From Anoplolepis gracilipes (Eukaryota; Arthropoda; Insecta; Hymenoptera; Formicidae): 64,000 nucleotides of DNA. Both the position numbers and the translations under genes were made by a program. The notes under the pieces are model-generated. The model saw only the letters and a program-made list of their open reading frames with translations. It had not been told where the DNA came from and searched no databases. Shown here in pieces: positions 10,684-21,650 of the stretch. Where the stretch lies: the NCBI RefSeq assembly GCF_047496725.1, contig NC_132970.1:9135501-9199500 (forward strand), given 5' to 3'. Numbering within the stretch: position 1 is the first letter of the stretch; each line of letters begins with the position of its first letter.

Positions 10684-11599
10684 TAAAAATATATTATTAG
10701 ATTTATTAAATTAATATAAACATAAATTAAAATGAAAGAATTTAAAATCATTAAAATAAAAATAAAGTAAAAATTTGAATTTAATAAAAAAATATAGATT
10801 ATAGTTCATTTAAAAATAAAAAACGTTAGTGGGGGAATTCTGGCTAAATTAAAAATTAATAACAAACAAATTAAATTAAAATTAAATGAAGGAAAGTTAT
10901 TACTTAAAGAAAATCTAAATGAAATTTTAAAATATATAAAAATTATAATAATAATTAATGGGATAAGTGTATAGAATATTAAATATGAAAATCAGATTAG
11001 GGTTTTAAAATAAATTAAAATTAATATTTATCCGGTTAATCGAAGAAAACATTTGGTTAATTGAAGAAAATCTTAATAAAATTTTAAAATTTATTGAATT
11101 AATTATTTTAAAGGCGGAGATAAATGCAGATGTTAAAATTATAAAATATAGTAAAAAAATTGGAGGGTTAATAAGTGAAATTATGTATAAAGGAATAATT
11201 TTTTGAATTGTTAAAAAAATAAATAATGAATATCAATCTAAAAAAATAGCTACAGAAGGGATTCATGAATGAAATGGGGGGGATCCCTAATTTAATTATA
11301 ATAGAGATAATAAAATTGATTATAATAAAATTTATTTGTATATATATAAAATTATTAATAATTAAAGTTAACATTATTATTAAGGAAGCTAAAGCTTGAA
11401 TGAGATAATATAAAAAAATAATTTTTTTATTTTTTAATTTAATTGATAAAAAACAAATGAATAAAAAATTATTAATTTCCATAATAATACAAATTATTAA
11501 TAAATCGTATAAAAATAAAGAAATAAAAGAAAAATAAATTAAATAAGACATTAAAAAAAATTTTATGAATAAATTATGATGCATATAAATAAAATTAAT
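10684..11599 (-). pseudogene. nad2: nad2 (mitochondrial NADH dehydrogenase subunit 2), frameshifted
   Basis: On the minus strand from an ATT start at about 11599, the product has LIQALASLIIM and KLGIPP, typical of nad2. The reading frame breaks in a run of seven G (C on the coding strand) at about 11276-11282; one base fewer restores the expected sequence with TGA read as Trp. A short duplication near 11020-11060 (ttaatcgaagaaaa / ttaattgaagaaaa) marks further decay. The 3' end meets nad1 head-on at about 10684. Confidence 0.85.
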
Positions 11600-11643
11600 T
11601 TTTTAGTTGTATTAAACTTTGAATAAATATTGAATATTAATAT

Positions 11644-11715
11644 TATATTTTAATGTATTATAAAGCATAAAAATTTTTGAAATTTTTTGAGATAGTTTAA
11701 ATCTATTAAATATAA
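11644..11715 (+). tRNA. trnQ: Mitochondrial tRNA-Gln (numt copy)
   Basis: The acceptor arms tatattt and aaatata (11644-11650, 11708-11714) pair fully, and the anticodon loop contains TTTTTGAAA with anticodon TTG. It lies on the strand opposite nad2, as in most insects. Confidence 0.8.
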
Positions 11716-11728
11716 AAAAATTAATTTA

Positions 11729-11796
11729 AATGAAAACATATATAAATTATGTATGATTTATTCTATCAAAATAATCCTTTTATCAGGCATATCATT
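11729..11796 (-). tRNA. trnI: Mitochondrial tRNA-Ile (numt copy)
   Basis: Minus-strand sequence begins AATGATATGCCTGATAAAAG and carries the loop TTTGATAG with anticodon GAT. The acceptor ends aatga and tcatt pair. It lies between trnM and trnQ. Confidence 0.85.
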
Positions 11797-11854
11797 AAAT
11801 AAATTTTTAGTTATTAATAAAATTTAAATAGCAAAAATAATTAATTAAATAAGA

Positions 11855-11920
11855 GAAAGATAAAATTTCTATATTTAGGGTATGAACCTAAAAGCTTAGA
11901 GAATTAGCTTACTTACTTTA
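11855..11920 (-). tRNA. trnM: Mitochondrial tRNA-Met (numt copy)
   Basis: The minus-strand anticodon arm TAGGTTCATACCCTA with anticodon CAT is typical of mitochondrial initiator tRNA. Read on the nad2 strand the order is Met-Ile-Gln-nad2, the order generally reported for ants rather than the ancestral insect Ile-Gln-Met. Confidence 0.8.
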
Positions 11921-11924
11921 ATTA

Positions 11925-12850
11925 AATAAATATAAATTAGTATAATATTTTTGAAAATTGACTATTAATCATTAGTTAAAATTAAATATGATAAGTAAAT
12001 TTAATTTAAAAAAAGGTTATAAGTAAATTTAAATAAATAATTTAAATTAAATTTGTATTAGTAAAAATAATAAAAGAATTTATTAAAATTAAAGTAGTTA
12101 TAAAGATTAATTAATAAATTAAATAATAAAATATTATAAATAAAATTATTATAAAAATTGATTTTTTAAAAATAATTAGTTATTATAGAATTAAAAAAGT
12201 ATAATTAGTTAAAATAAAATTCAGAGGGAGAGAGTAATTTTATTTAAATTTAATAATTGACTATTTTAATTATATGTATTTATAAAAAAAAAATATATTA
12301 TTAAAATTAAAATTAAAAAACTTATCTATAAATAAAATAATTAATAATAATTAAAAATCTTATTTATATAAATTTAAGGAGAGTATTTTATAGAAAGTAA
12401 AAAAAATTAAAAATTTAAGTTTTTATTTATATATACATTAATATTATTTAATAATTATTATTTAATGTTAATAAAATATTTTAATTATTTTTATAAATAT
12501 ATAATTAATTATATATATTTAAAATATTTAATTAACATTAATTATTTAATATTAATTAATTAAAACTTATTAATCATTATTTTTAATTTAAAATATTAAA
12601 AACCTAAAATATAGAAAAAAAAAATTATTTATTAATAAAATATTTTAATATATTTAAATAATTATTAATAATTAATAATAATGATAATAATATAAAAAAG
12701 GGGGGGGAGAATATTATTTAATTTTTTTTTTATGTATATTATAAATTAAATTTTATATTCATATTAAATTTAAATTTAAATTATTTTTATAATTTGTTTT
12801 TAATAATTAATAAATATAATTACAAAATTAATTTTTTTTTTAAATTTATT
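11925..12850. other. Mitochondrial control region (numt copy)
   Basis: About 0.9 kb of extreme A+T content lies between trnM and rrnS, with long A and T runs and one isolated G block in the sequence aaaaaaggggggggagaat at about 12700. Position and composition identify the control region, which holds the mitochondrial origins. No gene is visible in it. Confidence 0.75.
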
Positions 12851-13622
12851 TTATAATTTAAAGTATAAATAAAATTTTAAAAAATTATATAAAATTTAAA
12901 TAATTTAATAATATATAAATTAGTATTTATAATAATTAATTAAATAAAAATTTATAATAGAAAATTATAATTTATTATTAATAAATAAAGTGCCAGCAAT
13001 TGCGGTTTATACTTTAAATAAAAATAAATTTAAATAATTATATATAAATATAAAATATATAAATAAATAAATATATTTAACTAATTTATTTTTTTATGGT
13101 GAAATATGAATAGATATTAAAAGTTAAATAATTTTATTTAAATTAATAATAAAATTAAAAAAATTTATATAATAAATTAGGATTAGATACCCTATTATTT
13201 AAATGAAAATAAAATATAATTAAATATTAAATGTTAATCATTAAAAATAAAAAATTTGGCGGTATTTTATGATTTAGAGGAACTTGTTGATTAATTTGAT
13301 AATCCACGAATAGAATTACTTAATTTAATTTTTATATATTGTTGTTGAAAAATTATATTAAAAGATTAATAATTTAAAAATTAATTATAATTATAATTCA
13401 AATCAAAATGTAGAATAGTTAAGATTTAAATGAGTTACATTTAATTTAATTAATTGAAATAAATTTTTAAAGTTTTATAAATATTGAATTTAATTGTAAA
13501 GTTAAAAAAATATTTAAATTGAATTTTAAATAAAATATGTACAAATTGCCCGTCATTTTCATTAATAAAAATTTATGGAAAAAGTTGTAACAAAGTAAAT
13601 ATATTGGAAAATGTATTTAGAA
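12850..13622 (+). rRNA. rrnS: Mitochondrial 12S rRNA (numt copy)
   Basis: Universal small-subunit landmarks appear in order: GTGCCAGCAATTGCGG at about 12981, AGGATTAGATACCCT at about 13178, ACAAATTGCCCGTCA near 13540 and AAAGTTGTAACAAAGTA near 13580. The exact 5' end is uncertain. Confidence 0.9.
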
Positions 13623-13690
13623 TAAAAAAAAATTTTAGTTTAAATAAAAATTTTTCATTTACATTGAAAAGATTAATTAAAAATTTTTTA
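13623..13690 (+). tRNA. trnV: Mitochondrial tRNA-Val (numt copy, probable)
   Basis: Between the two rRNAs, the stretch tttcatttacattgaaaag looks like an anticodon arm with anticodon TAC. The acceptor and other arms are too AT-rich to fix by eye; position supports the call. Confidence 0.55.
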
Positions 13691-15150
13691 AATTTTATTA
13701 TAATTAATAAATAAATTATTAATAATAAATAAATATAAGAAAAAATATTATAAATTATTAAATAAAATTATATTAAAAAAAAAAAAGTTTTAGTAAAAAA
13801 TTTTAAAATAATTATTTTAATTTTAATGATAATGTAATGTAAATGAAAATAAAAAAATTTTTTTAGAGTAATTTTAGTTGAATGTACCTTTTGTATCAGG
13901 GTTTATTAAAAAAAATTATTGATAAATAAATTTCTCGAAAGAAAAAGAGTTAAATAAATAAATAAAATTTAATATAAAAAAATTATTTTTAATATTTATT
14001 TAGAGAAGATATTTTAATCAATTTTTTTGATATTTAATTTTTTTTTATATAAATTTAATTTAGATATAAATTTAAATATGTAAATTTTCTATTAAAGTTT
14101 AAAATAATTTTTATTTACAATAAATATATTGATTTATATTAAAAATTTATGGGATAATCTATAAATTAATTTTAAAATTTAAAAAATTTATTAATATTAT
14201 TTATAAAAATTTTATAAAAATGGTTTTAAAATTTAAAATTTTTTGAAAAAATTTAATAATTTATTTATTTTAGCATAGTTTAATTATAATTTTAAAATTA
14301 AAATAAATTTAATAAATTAAAAAAATATTTTTATTAATTTAAATTAAAAATTAATAATGATAAAATTAGTATTATTTATAAAATTTATTTTTAAAAATTT
14401 GATAATAATTAATAAGTTATATTTAATTAAAGAATTAGGCAAAATAAATTTATTTAATATATTTAAATAAAATTAAGTCCACCTGTTTAATAAAAACATG
14501 GTTTTTAGAAAATAATTAAAGATTTGTTCTGCTCAATGATGTGTATTAAATAGCCGCAGTAATTTGACTGTGCTAACGTAGCATAATCATTTGTCTTTTA
14601 ATTGGAGGCTGGAATGAAGGAATGGATGAGATTTAAGCTTTTTAAATTAAATAATAAAAATTTAAATTTTGAATAAAAATGTTCAAATAATATTATGGGA
14701 CGATAAGACCCTATAGAATTTAATATAATTTTTATTAAAATACATTAGTTTTTAAATTTAGTATAAAATTATATTTAGTTGGGAGGATTAAAAAATTTTA
14801 TAAACTTTTTTAATTTTATTTAATAGATAATCATATATTTATGAAAATATGAATAAGTTTTAAAAAAAATTATTGAAAAATTAATTACCTTAGGGATAAC
14901 AGCGTAATATTTTTTTTAAGATCATATTATAAAAAATGATTGCGACCTCGATGTTGAATTAAAATAAAAATTAGATGGAAAAATTTAATTATTTAGTCTG
15001 TTCGACTATTAAAATTTTACATGATTTGAGTTTAGATCGGCGTAAGCCAGATCGGATTTTATCTATAATTAAAGTGTAAATAAATTTGTACGAAAGGACT
15101 TTTTATTTGAAATTTTTTTTAAATTAAAGAATAATATTAATTTTATAAAA
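13690..15150 (+). rRNA. rrnL: Mitochondrial 16S rRNA (numt copy)
   Basis: Large-subunit landmarks in order: CCTTTTGTATCAGGG near 13890, CACCTGTTTAATAAAAACAT near 14480, GACGATAAGACCCTATAGAA near 14700, ACCTTAGGGATAACAGCGTA near 14890, GATTGCGACCTCGATGTTG near 14938, CGGCGTAAGCCAGATCGG near 15040 and GTACGAAAGGAC near 15090. Confidence 0.95.
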
Positions 15151-15157
15151 ATTGTAG

Positions 15158-15226
15158 ATTACTTTGGCAGAATAGTGTAATAAATTTAGAATTTATAAAT
15201 ATATAAAAATAATTTATATAAGTAAT
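15158..15226 (+). tRNA. trnL1: Mitochondrial tRNA-Leu (anticodon TAG; numt copy)
   Basis: The acceptor arms attactt and aagtaat pair perfectly; the D-arm start TTTGGCAGAATAGTG and the loop ATTTAGAA (anticodon TAG) are typical. It lies between rrnL and nad1. Confidence 0.9.
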
Positions 15227-15227
15227 A

Positions 15228-15712
15228 ATTAAAAATATTTATTATTATTTAGTTTTAAATTTATTAAATTTATTAATTTTATTATTAATTTTATTGTTAG
15301 GGATTGCTTTTTTAACTTTATTAGAGCGGAAATTTTTAGGATATGTACAAATACGTAAAGGTCCTAATAAGGTCGGGTTAGTTGGTATTTTGCAACCTTT
15401 CAGCGATGCTATTAAATTATTAAATAAAGAATTATTTTATGTTTATAAATCTAATTATCGATTATTTTATTTGACTCCTTTAATGAGATTTGTAACTATA
15501 TTATCTATATGATTATTATATCCGTTTGCTACTAATTTTTATTATTTAAATTATTCTATTTTATTAATAATTATTTTTATATCTATTGGCGGGTATTTCA
15601 TTATTTTTATAGGATGGTCAGCAAATTCAATTTATTCAATAATAGGGTCTATGCGATCTGTTGCTCAAATATTATCTTATGAAGTAAGGTTTATTTTAAT
15701 TATTTTAATTTT
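15228..15712 (+). pseudogene. nad1: nad1, 5' part (mitochondrial)
   Basis: From an ATT start (15228 or 15237) the frame reads LTLLERKFLGYVQIRKGPNK, then SVAQMLSYEVSF under mitochondrial code. A TGA at about 15510 must be Trp, so it is unreadable in the nucleus. About 161 codons remain, with no other break. It stops mid-gene at the junction with gypsy sequence; the next codons are found at 10312. Confidence 0.92.
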
Positions 15713-16176
15713 CGTGGTATTCACGGATAAGATCTGATCTATCTTCTATATTTGGTGTTTGAATAAAATCCTTGCATATAGTTATGTGAATATTAATGTC
15801 ATATACATGTTTAATTAATTGTTTTTCTACATAAGCTCAAGGGATATTATCAAAAAAATTAGTTTTCTTAATTGAGATAGATTCTAACTGTAATTCATTT
15901 AAAACGTCTATTAGTGATTCTGTTTAGATTATTATAAATCAATGTTTGAAGATTATTCCTTTTTTTTCATTTAAATGTTCCAACCTTAGGAGCTTTAGGG
16001 TAAGTTCCGCACTCTCCAGCGGTGTTTCAAAAATGATCTCGTCTAACTGAGACGAATTTTGAGTTGAAGGATGGCTTGTGCTCGTCTGATGCCCTCGGGA
16101 ATCAACAACACTGCAAAAGCCTCCATGAGACGTAGAAAAATCATTTTCCTCTTCTTCAGAAGAAAAAGAGGATTAG
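15713..16176 (-). pseudogene. Gypsy pol fragment upstream of the integrase zinc region, minus strand
   Basis: Bases 15718-15895 on the minus strand match the gypsy copy at about 51330-51490 (for example tattcacggataag and ttaattgtttttctacataag). Further upstream (minus strand) is an acidic Ser/Glu-rich stretch (SSSEEEENDFSTS) followed by IIFETPLESAELTLKLL. Gag and most of pol are missing. LTR A2 begins at 16177, inside this coding remnant. Confidence 0.65.
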
Positions 16177-16815
16177 TGTGACGTCCCGCCAAAAATTTCA
16201 AATTAAATTTTTCAAAAAACTAAACATACTGCTAGAAATATTATAACACATGCTATGAGATACACATATATCTCTCAAATTAAGCTTAATAAAATATTTA
16301 ATCAAGCAAAATATTATATAGCCATTAAATTGGATATTGCTTGCTTACATAGTGTTAACAAAATAATACTGACCTTTATCAGTAAAGAAAATCATGTAAT
16401 TGCAATCATTAGACTACTATATATATTGATTTTCTAAATAAAAGTTGAAATTTTCCTTATTAAAATATATAGGAATATGTTACCATAATATCAGAATCGC
16501 TAAAATTCAATAAATAAATTACGCGATCGTAACAATAACACTTTTAAAATCATTATATTAGTATGTCAACACCAAGCCATACTAAAAATCGCTTTATCAA
16601 TTATAAATCTTGCATTTTCTTAATTATTATAATGAAAAAAAAAATAAAAGAAAAAAGAAAATTTATTTAGTAAAGCATACTTCAAGGGGAATGCGCACAT
16701 TATTAATAATTGATTTAAAATGCGCGCGAATTAATAATTTGAAGCCATAATGTATGACAAGCATTACTATACACACACACATATATACATATATATATAT
16801 ACGTATTCCTATACA

Positions 16816-16846
<31 letters not shown>

Positions 16847-17156
16847 GAAAAAAACTAGTCTCCTATGCTAAAGTAAAAGTATAAGGAGCCAGGAGAAAAA
16901 TCATAAATTCATAAATGATAGTAACAAATTGTGATAATTGAATTACAATAATAACCTCTTCCATATAGATGCTATAATAAAAAGTAAACTGTCAATAAGA
17001 AATATGTGATACAACAAGAGAGTAAACTAAAAGAAATCCAAATATAAAATGTAATTAATAAGTGAAAAGAAAATAATTAATAATGAGATATAATAATTAC
17101 AAGAATGAATATTAACTTTTACTGTAGTTAAATTAATATGCCTCTCTTGCTGTAAA

Positions 17157-17243
17157 ATGAATTATAATATAAGAGTACGAAATTATTTTATAAGACAAAG
17201 AGTCTCTCATTCGCGTATCAAAAAATCAATAATTGGATGACGG
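17157..17243 (+). pseudogene. LTR-A basic small ORF (MNYNIRV), copy in A2 (nonsense mutation)
   Basis: The frame begins MNYNIRVRNYFIRQR and ends at a TGA after about 28 codons, where other copies have CGA within the Arg-rich block. Homologous sequence continues to about 17480. Confidence 0.5.
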
Positions 17244-18234
17244 CGAGAAAGACTCGATGAAACCGAATATTATTCTTATCTATCGACGCAGAGATTCAAC
17301 GAAACTAAATATTATAACAACTTGCTTTTGAAATTTACCGCTAGATACCAACTTATAAACTTTGCAAATTTCATCGAACCTATTAAGATTATGAAGAGCT
17401 CGCCGCTTCTGACGTCTTCGAAGGCGGAGAGTTCCCTCACCTGGATCCAAAAATCCATCTCCATCCGGACGAAGTAGCCAACCCGAGAGATCTTGGGTCC
17501 ACCGAATGTCTGGAGGGAGGTGACCCCGCAGTGGGGACGGACCGCAGGAAGTCAGTCGATCTTGTGGACAGAGTCAGTCGTAATTCAGCAGTCGTATTAA
17601 ACCATCGCAATAAAGAAAGTCGTCTTTGAGTCTTTAGTCACTTCGTCCTAAAATCAAATTTTAACTTAGTTTCGTCAGCTACTTTGTGTCGTCAAGGTAG
17701 ATCTTTAACAATATTTTATTTTCTCGTCTTCACGACTCGCCTTATATTATAATTTAGAGCTGCGACTCACTCTACTTTATAATTTAGAATTACTACTTTA
17801 TTGTTAATTAATTTCCAAATTCTGGTACAGTGCGGTTGTACCTTTTACTTTTAAATTGTAATCAATATTTATAATCATTACTATATTCGCAATCTCTGTA
17901 AAATTTTCGAGCTTTTAAAATACATAGTTGCTTATTTCACGATATTCACAAGTTCATTATTTCAAAATAGTGATCCTTCACCCTCAACCAGTATTTACTA
18001 TAATTAATTTAATATTGATTAAATATTTAAGGTACGTCTGGATCTTGAGCGTTAGCGAGACTCGTGCCTGGGATAGAGCAAAGTGACGTGCCCCTCGTGT
18101 TAGTTCGAGCAGAGCTGAGACTTAGTCGATGAGCTGCTTGAATGTCGCTTGATCCAGATAGTCAGCCTATAATGAATAATAATTTCTCAAATTAGAATAA
18201 AATTTTGATTATATTTTGATTATATTTACAGTAA

Positions 18235-18594
18235 ATGCCTGGTTCCCGTCGCGCCGATAAACGACATAGATAATTACGTGCCACTTTACGACGACAGAGA
18301 CAGATTTTGAATAGTGATAACGGCCTCGACCAAGTAGAAAAAGACATAAAAGACAATCCAGTTAGCGTACCAGACAATCGAAGAATTGTCGTAGAACTTT
18401 TCGAACTTCCTACTCTGACTCAGTCGAAGTTCCCATCTCGCGAAGAACCTTCAAATTTATTGGCTGGCCCGGACCGTTGGTTGAAATCGAGCTGTGTCCT
18501 GCCTCAACCCCTGCTAGTGACATCCCTGAGGGAGATCCACGACGTCCAGTATACGAGAAGAAAGCCCAGAAAAATCAGCAAAGCTAAAAGCTAA
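18235..18594 (+). pseudogene. LTR-A Arg-rich small ORF, copy in A2 (nonsense and frameshift)
   Basis: It starts MPGSRRADKRHR and then meets TAA where the other copies have CAA (Gln). The later part shows the same internal frame change as the A1 copy. It lies on the sense strand of A2. Confidence 0.5.
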
Positions 18595-18799
18595 ATTAAT
18601 AAAGATAAATCATAATTTCAAACACACACCACATTATATATATCCTTATTAATGATTTATCATATTCAAAATTGAATATCACTCAAATAAAACAGTATAT
18701 ATACATATTGAATTATAGTCAACTGTTTTTACTATATTAAAGTATTTTCTTTATCATTTCATCATATTATTTTCGAATATAGAACACGTAAAATTTTGA

Positions 18800-18856
<57 letters not shown>

Positions 18857-18955
18857 ATAAAGAAAATATAATAAATAAAACATAATAATAGTAATACTTT
18901 TACAACAAATACATTTATATTACTGCTCATATAATAAACTATTCCACCCTTAGCT

Positions 18956-19004
<49 letters not shown>

Positions 19005-21479
19005 CGAAAAAACAAAAATAAACATATATATTACATAAAATTTTTTTATTAACGGTAATAATAATTTCATATAAGACCTTTAAGATAAATAAAATATTAT
19101 TCAAATTTTTAAGACATACGTATAAGTACTTATGAAACAATAAATTTTATTCTTATCTATAAAATTAATATTAAATTATTAATTATTGATTTTTCTAATT
19201 ATAATAAGGAAATAAACTAATAAATTATATAATAAAAAGGAAGATTCATGATACTTATCTTAATAAATAATGATATGAATAAATAAGGAGCATCTTTCTT
19301 ATACTACCTATTTCCCTTTTCCATCGGAGACGGTGACTTTTAAATAAATAATATCGCCGGCTTCCAATGAATCATATTTCAGTGTGAATTTATTTTGTAT
19401 GACATCTTCCCACTTAATATCGAATCTGCAAAGATATATATTTTATTTAGTATACATATACTTAATTATAAGGATAATAATAATATTAATAATAATAATT
19501 GCTTTATTATAAAATAAGAAATCGATTCAAGGTATTCATGAACCATAAAATTTCCTATACAAATAAAGTAATTGATTCCCTTATATTTGTTACTGTATAG
19601 ATATAATTTGTCCAAACTTATAAATTAATTTGCATCAATTTAATTAACAGTTCATATTAAATTAATTTTATCTTCCCCCAGAACAATAAATTAACATAGT
19701 GATCATCAATATTCATCATCATGAATTATCCTTTCATATTCATGCTAGTAATATTCTTTCTTTTTCCCACTAGATTCAATTACGAACATACTTATACATA
19801 CATAAATTTTATATATTTATTATAAAATTTATCATTTTCCTATTAGTTGTAAGCTTTACTAATAAAATATCAGTTTTATCAATCATAAAACATCATAATA
19901 AATTCCTACTGATAACAATTAATGTAGTTAACCAACTCTCATATAATTCATTAGTACAGATGACAATAATTGTTTAAACAACAAAATTTATATTCCATAT
20001 GAAACTATTAATCTCATACCTTGCCTCCTTACCCGTAGATCCATAAATAACAGCCGATTCCTTTGTTAAAATAATAAATACTTTCGACAACATCTTAAGC
20101 CATAGATTATATAACTTCCTTCATAAGCCAAAGATTATATAACTTTATAGATTTACCACTCTTACACCATTTTACATTAAGGAACCAAATTTTGTCCACC
20201 TATTAAAGTCGAGCTGAAGAACTAGAAAATAAATATTAAAATCCAAAGTATACAGATTAACACAAATGTATACTCGCATACCTCAATCAGTCAAAATTTG
20301 CACTCTAAAAATTTTATATTAAAAATATAAACAATTAATTTTAAATTCCTTTTTAGTCATTTTATATTAGGAATTATTTTCATTTAATCTATCCTACTTG
20401 TAAATTAATAATTTCCATCAAAATTTTTCCTTCTGATCAATTAATAATAGTATTTTATAATAACAATAAAAAACAAAAATTTATTGCAAAATAAATAAAT
20501 AATTAACAAAAATTTCTAATTTGCCCGAAACTTCGAGGATATGCTTTTTAGCCTATTTTACACATTTTAGCCGCCAATTTTTAATTTTTTATTTTTTGAT
20601 TTAAGGATTCCAAATACCTTTAAATACCCTTACTACTATTAAACTAAGATTTATACAAAATTTCGACTAAATTGAGACAACTTTAGAATTTTACTATTCA
20701 ATAGATCAGTTTTTGCAACTGCAAAAATATAATTTGAAACGTCTATTTTATGCAATATTTCCTGACGACCTTATAAACAAAATTTCGTAAACTTACCTCT
20801 AATAGGTTCTGAAATACTTCCATTTGTTTATAAGACGACAGCCATCTTGTTTTACTGGTCTATCCTTAAAAGACCGGACCAATTCCATTGTAATAGACTC
20901 GAACTGACGATAATCTGTCCTCAATCTCGATTCACCAAATCACTCCCTATAATAGTTAATTAAATAAATTAATTATAAGAATTACCAAACCTTTTCGTAA
21001 TAAGATAGGACATTATCTAATACCCATTACTAAACAATAGAAACGATATCTTACTTTAAAGCTACCCTATACACATACCCTATATACCGGGTGTCAAAAA
21101 ATCATTAATCATTAAATTTTTTAATTTAAATATCTACAATATACTCAACATATAATGCGAAAAACACAAAAATCTAATCCTTATCTTTTTTAATTAGTTT
21201 TAAATAAATTAATAATAAATGAGACTTCAAACAACTGATTCTGAAATTCAACAAGACACCTTCGTTGACCCTGAAGTTATACTAGAGACCTTAATCCAAT
21301 TCATAGAAGAAAATAAAAAAAATATTTACAATTTAGATAATATTAAAAATCCCCTAATTTATTAGCTCTTAGAACACATTGATCCTGCTCTCGGTGGAGC
21401 CCTGGGTATAGCCGATTTATACAGATTATTCAAAAAACTAAATAGAGAGCAACCCTGTTATTGACACCTAGGTAAACGA

Positions 21480-21596
21480 TGTCACGTCCAGCGCCTCCGC
21501 TTAATACCAGTCGCCGTCCGTTGACGCGATACGCCACCTGTTAAGTAGACATAGTAAGCATTAAGCGCCTATAAAAATCTTTTTTTTCTTTTTCTT

Positions 21597-21650
<54 letters not shown>

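Larger units (their letters stand above)
10312..15712 (+). other. Nuclear mitochondrial insertion (numt), 5.4 kb, circularly permuted
   Basis: The block holds, in order, nad1 3' part (+), nad2 (-), trnQ (+), trnI (-), trnM (-), control region, rrnS (+), trnV (+), rrnL (+), trnL1 (+) and nad1 5' part (+). It is strongly AT-rich and uses invertebrate mitochondrial code. Gypsy integrase sequence flanks both sides and would be contiguous without it. The nad1 halves at the two ends abut in frame when the ends are joined, which implies a circular source. Confidence 0.85.
16177..21479 (+). mobile_element. Giant LTR-like unit, family A, copy A2 (near complete)
   Basis: The unit starts TGTGACGTCCCGCC (16177) and can be followed for 5.3 kb until LTR B3 cuts it at 21480, about 45 bp before its expected GCACGTGACA end. 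It contains decayed ORF copies at 17157 and 18235, several (TA)n tracts (18803-18856, 18955-19002) and a degraded copy of the 59-codon ORF near 21220. No intact coding sequence remains. Confidence 0.75.

Noticed and set aside
10365..10751. Minus-strand ORF of 128 codons
   Set aside because: It is the antisense of nad1 running into the nad2 3' end across the fusion point.
12850..15150. Nuclear rRNA genes as the landing site of the R1-type elements
   Set aside because: The rRNA here is mitochondrial; neither NLTR element is inserted in rDNA.
18754..19140. Ile/Tyr-repeat ORF of 128 codons
   Set aside because: Translation of (TA)n microsatellites.
9615..21479. Gypsy remnants apparently flanked by inverted LTRs (A1/A2 and A4/A5), suggesting a novel inverted-LTR element
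   Set aside because: A2 starts inside gypsy coding sequence (16177), so it is better explained as an independent insertion. With LTR orientation set by the gag-like sequence after A4 and A6, only one unit per gypsy remnant needs to be its own LTR.
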